From the NCBI GenBank assembly GCA_020632885.1, contig JACKEQ010000024.1, positions 1-64,000 on the forward strand: 64,000 nt of DNA, given 5' to 3'. This stretch comes from Alphaproteobacteria bacterium (GTDB lineage Bacteria > Myxococcota_A > UBA796 > GCA-2862545). Positions 1 to 9,539 of the stretch are shown in pieces; position 1 is the first letter of the stretch; each line of letters starts with the position of its first letter. The notes beneath the pieces were generated by a model, which worked only from the letters and a program-made list of their open reading frames with translations, was not told the DNA's origin and made no database searches. The position numbers were made by a program, and so were the translations under genes.

Positions 1-2600
1 GCGTCCGTATCGGCATCGGTGTCCGCGTCGCCCCCGCCGCCAGGCGGCTCGATGGACAGGGTGGCCGCACCGCAGGCGAAGCCGTCACCGGAGATGGCGA
101 GCAGGAACGACTCCCCCGCCGTCGCCGACACCACGACCGAGGGTGTGGCCCCCGCATCGCAGGCCACCTCGTCGGCCGGCGTGCAGCCGCCGTCCAGCAC
201 CGCCAGGTTGGGCTGGAAGCCCTGTCCCGACACGGACACCACGAACTCGCCGGAGACCGGCGCCGTCCAGCCCACCGTGAGGTCCGCGTACTGGTCGGAG
301 GGCCCGCAGGACGTCGTGACGCGGTCGATCTCACCGCACGTCGACTGTGCGAGCACGGCGGTGCCCGTCGAGCTCCCGAGGTCCACCACCGCCGGACAGC
401 TCGCCGCGACGCCGCGTACGCGGAGCACCGCGTCGCCGCAGCCTCCGTCCCAGCCGTCCACCACGAGCAGCACCTCGTCGCCCTGCTCCATCGGGATGTC
501 CGCCAGCTCGGACTGCCCGGTGCCCCCGAAGTCGTCGTTGCACGCGAACGGCACGTAGTCCGCACAGCCCGAGCGGAGCTCGAGGGTGCTGTCGTAGTCG
601 GAGCCCACGGTGTCGAACGTGTAGACCCCGTCCGCGGGGGCCACGAAGCTCCTGGCGGCGTCGCCGTTCGTCGAGGGACCCGAGCAGGACGGCCAGAACG
701 CGTCGGCCATCGCACAGGTGGACCCGAGCGCGTGCTCCCCGGCCTCCACGACCTCCGTCACGCACGCGTCCACGCCGTTGCAGTCCTGATCCACGCCGTC
801 TTCGGGGTCCGCAGCGCCCGGGTACCGCCCGGGGTCGCCGTCGTCGCAGTCCTCCCACCCGTCCCACCCGTCGCCGTCGAGGTCGTCGTCCGGCGTGGAG
901 GGGTCGCAGTCGTCGTCCACGCCGTTGTAGGGCTCTTCGCTGTAGTACGGCGACCGCATCCAGTCGGCGTCGTCGCAGTCGATGGCCCGCGAGGCCCCGT
1001 CGCCGTCGAGGTCCACGGAGAGGAAGTCGCCACCCGCGTCACCCCCGAAGGCCCCGATGTCCGAGCGGCTGCTGTCGGCGTCCAGGATCGCGGGGTCGCC
1101 AGCGTCCACGAGGAGCGAGCCCGGGCCCGGCAGCCACGGCCAGGGCGAGCAGGGATCGGCATCCCCGCCCATCAGCTGAGGGTCGCCGAACACGCCCGTG
1201 CCGTCGCCCGTGCCGTACCCGGGCACGAACGGCCCACCGGCGTTGTCGAAGAACGCGTTGTAGCTGCTCGTCGCGCCGCTGGGCTCGCCGAAGTAGAGTG
1301 CGGACCCCGTGTCGCCCATGAACAGGTTGTTCCTGACGTCGAAGCTCGGGTTGGTGCTGTTCCAGAACGCCACCGTGGCGGGCTCGTCTACAGCGGTGGC
1401 CTGGTTGTAGACGAAGTGGTTGTTCGAGATGCCCGTGGACTCGGCCGCTCCGGCCTCGAAGGCCATCGCCGACCCGTACTGGGCCTCGTTGCCGAGGAAG
1501 AGGTTGTTCGCGTACCTCCGGGTGCCCGGCGTGCCCTCGTCCAGGTAGGCGTAGAAGGCGCCACCGGTCCAGTAGGCGTAGTTGCTGCAGAAGGCGTTGC
1601 CCACCATCCACACGTCCTGGCCGCTGTGGAAGACCATGGCGCCGCCGAGCGACGAGTCGGTGTAGCACTCGCGGAACACCGACCCCGTGACGTCCATGTC
1701 GCCGTAGTCGTGGTGGACGCAGCCCCCCTGCTCGCTGTTCGTGCCGCCGTACTCGAAGAACGATCCGGACGCGGTGAAGTCGCCGGCGACGTAGATCTGC
1801 CCGCCCCCGCGAACCTCGTAGACCCAGCCGAAGTAGGACGAGACGACCGTGAGGTCCGCCTCCTCGACGCTGAGCGCGGCCCCCCAGCAGTCCGCGCCGG
1901 CCTCGCACCCGTGGGCCTCGAAGGCGCTGTCGACGATGAGCGTGTCGGCACGCCAGGCGCTGGCCCCCGCGCCTCCACCGTCTCCCCGGACGAACCCCTC
2001 GTGGATCCAGCTCTCCAGGATCGAGAGCGATCCGTACTCCACCTGGATCATCCCGCGCAGACCGCCGCTCCCGTTGGCGACCTCCACGCGCTCCAGGGTG
2101 ACGTCCGCGTCGTACGCGAGCAGGTGGGACCCCGGCGACCAGGGGTCGTTCCAGCCCGTCTCGGTCGGCGACGTCATCCACGAGTCCGTGAGGGTGACCA
2201 CCCCGTCCGTCAGGTAGAGCGTGACGCCGTAGTCCCCGTCCAGATCGGTCCCGGGAGCGCCTCCCGTGATCTCCAGACGGTTCAGATCGAGGGAGCCGGT
2301 GTCGTGGAAGCGCAGCACGCGCCCGGTGCCCGCGCCGTCGAGGGTCAGGTCCTCGATGACCACGCCACCCACGTACACGAGGGCCAGCAGGTCGGAGTCA
2401 CTCTCGAGCACCGTGGTGCCCGCACCCTCACCGCGGATCGTCAGGCGGCGGTCGACCTCGAAGGACCCCACGTGGGTGCCCGCAGCGATGACGATGGTGT
2501 CGCCCGGAGAGGCCGACCACACGGCGTCCTGGACCGTGGAGTAGCTCCCGGGCACATCGAGCTGGGCGGCGAGGGCGACGGCGGCGAGGACGGAGACCAT
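1..2600 (-). CDS. Secreted right-handed beta-helix protein with MopE-like metal-binding repeats (3' end outside window)
   Basis: The frame stays open from the ATG at 2600 to the left edge, about 866 codons without a stop. The first ~13 residues (MVSVLAAVALAAQ) look like a short signal peptide. Residues ~14-500 have the short Gly/Asn-rich turns of a pectate-lyase-like beta-helix. Residues ~525-615 carry Asp/Cys repeats (D-D-D-C-D, D-L-D-G-D-G, D-C-D-D-G-D) of the MopE putative metal-binding type. Two Cys-rich all-beta units resembling PPC-type domains follow (~615-850). The visible end enters a D-A-D-T-D linker, which in myxobacterial surface proteins often precedes a C-terminal sorting tail; that tail is outside the window. 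It lies 19 bp behind the upstream VWA gene and may be read with it. Likely cell-surface or secreted; substrate unknown. Confidence 0.8.
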   Translation of the reverse strand, partial: MVSVLAAVALAAQLDVPGSYSTVQDAVWSASPGDTIVIAAGTHVGSFEVDRRLTIRGEGAGTTVLESDSDLLALVYVGGVVIEDLTLDGAGTGRVLRFHDTGSLDLNRLEITGGAPGTDLDGDYGVTLYLTDGVVTLTDSWMTSPTETGWNDPWSPGSHLLAYDADVTLERVEVANGSGGLRGMIQVEYGSLSILESWIHEGFVRGDGGGAGASAWRADTLIVDSAFEAHGCEAGADCWGAALSVEEADLTVVSSYFGWVYEVRGGGQIYVAGDFTASGSFFEYGGTNSEQGGCVHHDYGDMDVTGSVFRECYTDSSLGGAMVFHSGQDVWMVGNAFCSNYAYWTGGAFYAYLDEGTPGTRRYANNLFLGNEAQYGSAMAFEAGAAESTGISNNHFVYNQATAVDEPATVAFWNSTNPSFDVRNNLFMGDTGSALYFGEPSGATSSYNAFFDNAGGPFVPGYGTGDGTGVFGDPQLMGGDADPCSPWPWLPGPGSLLVDAGDPAILDADSSRSDIGAFGGDAGGDFLSVDLDGDGASRAIDCDDADWMRSPYYSEEPYNGVDDDCDPSTPDDDLDGDGWDGWEDCDDGDPGRYPGAADPEDGVDQDCNGVDACVTEVVEAGEHALGSTCAMADAFWPSCSGPSTNGDAARSFVAPADGVYTFDTVGSDYDSTLELRSGCADYVPFACNDDFGGTGQSELADIPMEQGDEVLLVVDGWDGGCGDAVLRVRGVAASCPAVVDLGSSTGTAVLAQSTCGEIDRVTTSCGPSDQYADLTVGWTAPVSGEFVVSVSGQGFQPNLAVLDGGCTPADEVACDAGATPSVVVSATAGESFLLAISGDGFACGAATLSIEPPGGGGDADTDADTD

Positions 2601-2618
2601 GGGTGGACGATACCACCC
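2601..2618 (-). promoter_or_regulatory. Small hairpin directly upstream of the beta-helix gene start
   Basis: GGGTGG-acgata-CCACCC forms a perfect 6-bp stem and ends one base before the ATG at 2600. It fills almost all of the 19-bp gap to the VWA gene and occupies the place where a ribosome binding site would be. It could limit translation or mark an RNA end. There is no T-run, so it is not a classical terminator. Confidence 0.35.
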
Positions 2619-2619
2619 A

Positions 2620-4860
2620 TCAGCGAAGGCCCGCGCGCCTCCGTACGATCCAGGCGATCCCGGCGAACAGGGCGATGCCCCCCGCCAACAGCGGCGCGCG
2701 CCAGAGCGCCAGCTCCCTGCGGTCGGTCACACGCCGGCCCGCCGAGGGGTCCACCCGCACGGGACCGAGCGTGCCGGGCGCGTGGTAGACGCCGTCGGTG
2801 CGGGCCGCGAGGGCCGCCAGGAACGCGGAGTCCGGGGAGACCTCGTCCAGCTCGGGGTCCCGGGCGGTCACGGCGTAGACGGTCTCCGCGTCGCCCACGA
2901 CCTCCGTGCCCGCCGACACGCTCACCGAGACCTTGTGGGTGCCCCGGCGGGTGGCGGGCACCGCGATGACCACGTCGCCACCGGCCGTCGTGCGACCGCT
3001 GCGCTCGATCACCTCGCCGTCCCGCTCGATCCGGGCCTTCACGGCGGCTCCCGGCAGCGGTGCGAAGCTCGTGTCGCGCGCGCGGACCACGAGCCGGACC
3101 TCGTCGCCCACCCCGTAGTTCTCGCGGGCCGTGTCCACGGTCACCCGGCTCACGGAGGGGTCGCGCATCAGCCAGCGCAGGCTGTTCTTCCAGAACCGCA
3201 GGTAGGCCTGGTTGCCCCGACCCTCCGCGGCCTCCGACATGGACCAGCGCCAGCTCGAGTCCACCGTGAGGGCCATCGTGCGGCCCTTGCCCACCTCGCG
3301 GACCGCCAGCACGGGCAGCGGCGCGCCGTCCGCCCCGAGCAACGACGGGTGCTGCAGGAGCACGGCGGCGTCCTCGTGGGCCTTGAGCACCACGTTCGTG
3401 CCGTCCATGGCGTGCAGGCGGGACCACCACGCGTCGTTCTCGTCGGCCTCCGGGACCAGCCGGGTGACCGGATGACGCCGTCCGGCGTCGGTGAGCACGG
3501 GCTCGAAGGTCTCGGGGCTCGGTCGCTCGTGGTTGTCGACCTCCACGGGCAGCACGCCGCCTAGGGCCGTGCCGCCGTACTGGCCGAGCCCGAAGGACCG
3601 GTCGCCCCCGACCATCACGACCGCCCCGCCCTTGTCGACCACGTACTCCTCGAGGTTCCGGAGGAGCTGGTTGCTCTGGGTGGTGAAGTACGGCTCGTAG
3701 TCGAAGTTCTGGAACACCACGGCATCGAAGGACCAGAGGTCCGTGCTGAACAGGTCCAGGTACGGGAACGAGATGAGCGAGAGCTCCTCCTCGCCGTAGC
3801 GGCCGTCGAAGTCGCGGCTGGTGCGGAGGATGAAGAACGACACGAGGTCCACGCTGGGGTCGCCCTTCAGGAAGCGCCGGAGGAACTTCACGTCCCAGCT
3901 CGGCGCGCCCGCGACCTGCAGCACGCGGATCCGGTCGCGCACCACCTTCACCACCACGGGCATCGAGTTGTTCGCCGGCACCGCGTCGTTCTCGTACCGC
4001 GGCACGGACACCTCGTACGCGAACCGTCCCGCGCGCTCGGGGGTCACGTCGAAGTCGACGTGGGCGCGCCCCTCGGCATCCAGCACGACCGTGCGTGTGG
4101 TCACCGGGGCCCCATCCTGCAGCAGGGACACGGGCACGCTGGTGCCCTCGAAGCCGGTACCCTCGATCTCCGCGCGGATCTGGAAGGGACTGCGGAGGAA
4201 CGCGTACCCGCCGGTGTCGATGCTCCGCACCGCGAGATCCTTGAGGTCCGCGCGGTCGCCCACCTGGAAGACGGTGAGAGGACCCGGCAGCGACGGGGGT
4301 GTCGGGGCCTCCTCGGACCGGAAGCGACGCCGCAGGAGCCCGCGGTCGAGACCGTCCGTGATCACCACGACGGCCGCGAGCCGCTCGCCGGTCATGCGCT
4401 CGGACAGGGCGTCGAGCGCGCTCTCGAGGTCCGTGCCGGGCTCCTCGAAGGTGTCCGGCTCCCCCACCCGCAGCGCGTCGCCGAACGTGAAGACCTCGGC
4501 CCGATCGACCTGCCCGCGCACGTGGGACAGGATGCCGGCCACGGCGTCGGACCGCGGCACGCCGTCCTCCACGATGCCCATGGACGCGCTCCCGTCGACG
4601 AGCACGGCCACGCGGCCCGCCTCGGTGCGCTCGGACTCCTCGACCCACACAGGACGCGCGAGCACGACGACCCCGCCGGCCAACGCCACCGCCCAGGCCG
4701 CGAGCTCGCCGAGCCGCCGACCCGCGCTCCGATCGCCCGGCCAGGCAGCCACGAGCGCGAGCACGGCACCCGCGGAGGCCGTCCACACGACCCAGGCGGG
4801 GGCTGTCCACACCAGCGCGCCGTCCGGGCCGAGCGGCCCGCCCAGGAGGAGCTCGATCAC
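2620..4860 (-). CDS. VWA-domain membrane protein with glutamine-amidotransferase-like domain
   Basis: 746 residues, GTG start overlapping the stop of the DUF4159 gene by 4 bp (GTGA). Two membrane segments (~22-40 and ~53-69) are followed by a VWA domain with the MIDAS motif D89-G-S-A-S93. A central part (~290-480) resembles the class-I glutamine-amidotransferase-like fold often found in this family (region V-M-V-G-G-D-R-S). An Ig-like beta-rich part follows, then a C-terminal membrane helix (~722-738) with a basic end. Large proteins of this type are typical last genes of MoxR/BatA clusters. The VWA domain probably binds a divalent metal and a protein partner on the periplasmic side. Role inferred from context: cell-envelope stress or maturation machinery driven by MoxR. 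Confidence 0.8.
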   Translation of the reverse strand: MIELLLGGPLGPDGALVWTAPAWVVWTASAGAVLALVAAWPGDRSAGRRLGELAAWAVALAGGVVVLARPVWVEESERTEAGRVAVLVDGSASMGIVEDGVPRSDAVAGILSHVRGQVDRAEVFTFGDALRVGEPDTFEEPGTDLESALDALSERMTGERLAAVVVITDGLDRGLLRRRFRSEEAPTPPSLPGPLTVFQVGDRADLKDLAVRSIDTGGYAFLRSPFQIRAEIEGTGFEGTSVPVSLLQDGAPVTTRTVVLDAEGRAHVDFDVTPERAGRFAYEVSVPRYENDAVPANNSMPVVVKVVRDRIRVLQVAGAPSWDVKFLRRFLKGDPSVDLVSFFILRTSRDFDGRYGEEELSLISFPYLDLFSTDLWSFDAVVFQNFDYEPYFTTQSNQLLRNLEEYVVDKGGAVVMVGGDRSFGLGQYGGTALGGVLPVEVDNHERPSPETFEPVLTDAGRRHPVTRLVPEADENDAWWSRLHAMDGTNVVLKAHEDAAVLLQHPSLLGADGAPLPVLAVREVGKGRTMALTVDSSWRWSMSEAAEGRGNQAYLRFWKNSLRWLMRDPSVSRVTVDTARENYGVGDEVRLVVRARDTSFAPLPGAAVKARIERDGEVIERSGRTTAGGDVVIAVPATRRGTHKVSVSVSAGTEVVGDAETVYAVTARDPELDEVSPDSAFLAALAARTDGVYHAPGTLGPVRVDPSAGRRVTDRRELALWRAPLLAGGIALFAGIAWIVRRRAGLR

Positions 4861-5600
4861 TCGAGCCGGCCCTGGTTCTTCAGGGCCACCACGTGGGCCT
4901 GGTCGCGCTTGTAGTTGGCCGTGAGGCTGTAGAGCACGAGGTTGATGCCGAGCTTCAGCGCCTCGCGGCGCTGGTTCTCGCCGCCGGGCACGCAGGCGTG
5001 CACGAACGACCCGTTCTCACGGCGCTCGAGGGCCCCAGAGACGTCGTTGCGGCTGTAGACCAGGGGAGCCAGGTTCCCGACCGTCACGGAGTCCAGGCGC
5101 TTCTGGCGGTCGATGCGCCCGACGGGACGGTCGATCAGGAAGAACGAGCGGTAGATCGAGTGATCCCGGGGCACCGGGGCCAGGGGACGCGTGGGGAACA
5201 GGCGTCGCGCGAGGCGCTTCACGCTGTCGTCGAAGCCGGAGCTGTCGCGGCCCGAGGTGTCGTCGACGAAGAGGAAGCCGCCGTAGGCGAGGTAGCGCCC
5301 GAGCTGCTCCACGCCCGCCTCGTCGATCTCGAAGGCGTCCTGGCCCATGAGGACGGTGAAGGGGTGCTCGAAGAGCTCGGGGTCGTCGGGCTTCACGCGC
5401 ACGACCTTGCCGTCGACCTCCACGCTGGTGGTGCTCTCCACCTCGTACAGCAGACGCTTCCAGGCGCTCGGACGCGAGAAGGACCCGGGCAGATCGAGCT
5501 CCGCGACGTCGACCCGCGTGACCTGCCCGAACCCGAGCGACGTCCCGGGGAGCAACAGGCCCGCACCCGCACCCGCGAGGAACCGGCGACGGTCGATCAT
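4857..5600 (-). CDS. DUF4159 family protein with Tat-like signal
   Basis: 247 residues, ATG start overlapping the BatA-like gene stop (ATGA). The N-terminus MIDRRRFLAGAGAGLLLPG has a twin-arginine-type signal, so export of a folded protein is likely. The rest matches DUF4159: the stretch with F-L-F-V-D-D-T-S-G (about residues 106-114) and the later S-I-Y-R-S-F-F (~147-153) are typical. DUF4159 domains are amidotransferase-like folds of unknown activity and are commonly encoded beside BatA and MoxR genes, as here. It ends inside the start of the next gene (GTGA), so the two are translationally coupled. Confidence 0.82.
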   Translation of the reverse strand: MIDRRRFLAGAGAGLLLPGTSLGFGQVTRVDVAELDLPGSFSRPSAWKRLLYEVESTTSVEVDGKVVRVKPDDPELFEHPFTVLMGQDAFEIDEAGVEQLGRYLAYGGFLFVDDTSGRDSSGFDDSVKRLARRLFPTRPLAPVPRDHSIYRSFFLIDRPVGRIDRQKRLDSVTVGNLAPLVYSRNDVSGALERRENGSFVHACVPGGENQRREALKLGINLVLYSLTANYKRDQAHVVALKNQGRLE

Positions 5601-7642
5601 GGCGTCTCTCCACGGGTGCGTGCGGCCACGAGGGCCTGCAGGACGAGCAGGACGAACGCCAGCCCGAAGGACGCGGACGCGAGGTCCTCGCGCACCACGA
5701 AGCGCTCGGGGTCGAGCTCGCGCTCGATGCCCACCACGGAGTCCGTGCGGCGCACGTCCGACTCGAGGGGGTCGGTGTTCACGGCGACGAACGCGAGGGG
5801 CGGCGCGTCCGGCAGACCCACCGCGTAGGCGCCGGCGGCGTCGGGCCGGAAGATCAGCGTGCTGCCCTCGATGCGGCTGCGCACGGGCTGCCCGTCGGGA
5901 CCGGTGATGTCGGGCTCCACCGCGAGGTCGGGGAGCGGGATGCGCACGGGCTCGCCCACCGTGCCGTCGAAGCGCGCGGCACCCGAGCCGCTCTCGCCAC
6001 CCAGGTAGCGCACGATGCCCTGCACGAGCGGCATGAACGCCGACTGGAGCGGCAGGTTGCTCCAGCCCCAGTCCACCGTGCTCGTCCACACCAGCACGCG
6101 TCCCTGGCCGATCCGGCGCTCCACGAGGGCCGGGATGCCGCCCTCGTAGGCCAGGAGCGTGGTCACCTCGTCCGGGCGGTCCTCGTAGGCGTCCAGGGTG
6201 AGCACGCGGTGGCTGCGCACCTTCGGGAAGGCCGCCCGTCCCGAGCGGCTGAAGGGCTTGAAGAGCGGGTGGTCGGTGGTGGGCGGGAGGACGAGGGGGA
6301 TGCCGGGCTCGTCGGCGTCCGTCAGCGACCGGGCCTGGCGGAAGGGTGCCGGCAGGATGGCGCCGAGGGCCGCGTTGTAGCGGTCGTCCGTGATGTTGTC
6401 GCCCGCCGCCAGCACGACGTTGCCGCCCTTGCGCACGAACTCCGTGAGCAACGGACCGAAGGGCCGTGGGTCCGCCACGTTGGCGAGGAACACGATGCGG
6501 TGCACGTCGGGGTCCAGGGACGTCAGTCCCGTCGGTGCCACGACGTCCAGCGCGACCCCCGAGCGGGCACCGCCCCACGGGGCCAGCGCGCGCTCCAGGA
6601 AGTAGACCTCCGACCGCGTCGGGGTGTCGCCGGGGTCGCCGTCCACCACGAGCACGCGGGACGCCCCCACGCGCGGCAGGTGGAAGTAGCGGGCGTCGTC
6701 CGCGGGCAGGTCGGGGTCCGTGCACACGGCCGCACCGACGCCACCGAGCGCCTTGGACGGGATGGTCACGCGCTCCTCGGCCTCCCCGGCGGGCGGCAGG
6801 TCCACGAAGATGGGGATGGACTGGCCGTCCGGGAGCGTGACCTCGCACGCCACCTCGAGGCCGTCCGGGCCGTAGTTCGCGAGCCGGAGCGTGAGGGTGC
6901 CACCGTCCACCCCGGGCACGTACTGGGCCCGGGTGACCGCGACGTTGCGGGGCGGATCGGCGTGCACGGGCATCGGCAGCACGGTGGACCCGAGCTCGAT
7001 CAGGGCCTCGAGCTCCGTGCGTGCGTCGGGCACGGTGCGGGGACCCGCCTCGTCCGAGAACAGCAGGACCTCGCCGGGCTCGCCCGCCAGGAGCCGACGG
7101 GCCTCGTGCAGGCCGGCCTGGAGATTCGAGGTCTCGTTGGTGGGCTGGATGGCCACCACGGCCGCGCGGAGGCGCTCGTGGTCGGTGGTGAGCTCGTCGG
7201 TGAGCGCCATCGCCTCGTCGCCGAACACCACCACGCTCGCCAGCGCCCCCGAGGGCAGCCCGTCGATGACGCCGGTGGCGCCGTCCCGGGCTCGCGAGAG
7301 CAGGGTCTCGCCGGCCTCCTGGAGCCCCATCGAGAGCGAGCGGTCGATCACGAGCACGACCCGCCCCGAGCCGCCGTGCTCGGGCACCCCGCCCGGGTAG
7401 ACGACCTGGGGACCGGCCGCTCCGAGCGCGAGCAGCGCGATGGCCGCCATGCGCATGGCGAGCAACAGCCAGTCCTTGATGCGCCGACGCCGCCGGAGGC
7501 GCTTCACCATGCGGTGCATGAGCAGCATGGCCCCGAAGGCCACGCGGTCCTGGGGGGTCTGGCGCGCCAGGTGCGCGAGGACCGCCAGGCCACCGAGAGC
7601 CGCCAGGCCGAGCGCGAGCGGCGCCAGGAGCGAGAAGCTCAC
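5597..7642 (-). CDS. BatA-like VWA membrane protein (aerotolerance-type)
   Basis: 681 residues, GTG start overlapping the DUF58 gene stop (GTGA). The N-terminus has the two-helix BatA domain: membrane helix ~4-24, then a VAFGAMLLMHRM-like linker and Arg-rich stretch, then helix ~58-76. A VWA domain follows with MIDAS residues D100-R-S-L-S104. The second half contains a beta-rich region and an amidotransferase-like segment, and a membrane helix lies at ~655-672. Proteins with this N-terminal domain are named after the Bacteroides aerotolerance (Bat) operon and work with MoxR ATPases. Most likely it sits in the inner membrane with the VWA domain in the periplasm or at the membrane face. Confidence 0.85.
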   Translation of the reverse strand: MSFSLLAPLALGLAALGGLAVLAHLARQTPQDRVAFGAMLLMHRMVKRLRRRRRIKDWLLLAMRMAAIALLALGAAGPQVVYPGGVPEHGGSGRVVLVIDRSLSMGLQEAGETLLSRARDGATGVIDGLPSGALASVVVFGDEAMALTDELTTDHERLRAAVVAIQPTNETSNLQAGLHEARRLLAGEPGEVLLFSDEAGPRTVPDARTELEALIELGSTVLPMPVHADPPRNVAVTRAQYVPGVDGGTLTLRLANYGPDGLEVACEVTLPDGQSIPIFVDLPPAGEAEERVTIPSKALGGVGAAVCTDPDLPADDARYFHLPRVGASRVLVVDGDPGDTPTRSEVYFLERALAPWGGARSGVALDVVAPTGLTSLDPDVHRIVFLANVADPRPFGPLLTEFVRKGGNVVLAAGDNITDDRYNAALGAILPAPFRQARSLTDADEPGIPLVLPPTTDHPLFKPFSRSGRAAFPKVRSHRVLTLDAYEDRPDEVTTLLAYEGGIPALVERRIGQGRVLVWTSTVDWGWSNLPLQSAFMPLVQGIVRYLGGESGSGAARFDGTVGEPVRIPLPDLAVEPDITGPDGQPVRSRIEGSTLIFRPDAAGAYAVGLPDAPPLAFVAVNTDPLESDVRRTDSVVGIERELDPERFVVREDLASASFGLAFVLLVLQALVAARTRGETP

Positions 7643-8549
7643 GCGGCACCCCGGATCACGCGCCGCAGCAGCGTCTCCAGGGGCTGGCCGGTGGACGCCG
7701 GCAGGTAGCGACCGCCGAAGCGCACCACGCCGCCCTTCACCTCGTCCACGTACTCCGCGACGACCTCGCCGAAGGCCTCTCGCGCCCCGACGGGGTCGAC
7801 GGCCAGGGTGTCACCGCCCTCCGGGCTGTAGAACAGCACGGGCCGGTCCTCGTCCAGCGCGTACTCGCCGGGGTCGAACAGGTGCAGGAAGCGCACGTCC
7901 GCACCGCGGCGCGCGAAGGCCGAGAGCGACGGCAGCCAGGTGGAGGGCTCCTCCATCCCGTCCGTGATCACGGCCACCCAGCTGCGCCGCCGCACGCGCT
8001 CCCCCACCCTGGCGAGGGCGTCGCCGAGCCCGGCCACGCCGCCGGCCTTCGCGGAGGCGAGCACCAGGAAGCAGAGCTGGAGGTGGTTGCGCCCGCCCCG
8101 CGTGGGCAGCGAGCTGAAGGGCATGCCGGTGCCCGCGACCACCTCGAGACCCACGGGCTCCCCGTGCCGGTGGAGCCAGTAGAGCAGCGTGGCCGCGAGG
8201 GTGATGGCGTAGCCCGCCTTGCTGCGGTCGAGGTCGGGGTAGCCGCCCAGCCCGGCCTTCCCGGTGCCGGTGTCGCCCGAGAGGTCGAGCACCACGGCGC
8301 AAGGCAGCTCGGTCTCGGTCTCGAAGCGCTTCACGACGTAGCGGTCGGAGCGGCCCCAGACGCGCCAGTCGAGCCCGCGCAGGTCCATGCCCGGCAGGTA
8401 CTCCTGGTAGTCCGCGAACTCGATGGCCTGGCCCACACGCCGCGACCGGTGGCCGCCCATGAGCAGGGCGTCCGTGAGGTGGCGGGCCTTCAGGTGGAGG
8501 TGGCGGACCCGCGCGAGGACCTCGGCGTCCCAGACCGGCGCGGTGGCGC

Positions 8550-8553
<4 letters not shown>
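7639..8553 (-). CDS. DUF58 domain protein
   Basis: 304 residues if started at the CTG at 8553. This start overlaps the moxR stop by 4 bp (CTGA) and sits four bases behind a GAGGAGG sequence. No in-frame ATG, GTG or TTG lies between there and residue ~32, so the rare start is preferred. The protein has the DUF58 core: R-x-Y-L-P-G-M-D-L-R and D-W-R-V-W-G, then R-Y-V-V-K-R-F-E-T-E, then a VWA-like half with V-V-L-D-L-S-G-D. DUF58 proteins are encoded next to MoxR ATPases almost everywhere and are thought to act as their partner or adaptor. Soluble as seen; no membrane segment found. Confidence 0.85.
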
Positions 8554-9521
<968 letters not shown>

Positions 9522-9539
9522 GGCGGAGCCTCCGGGGCT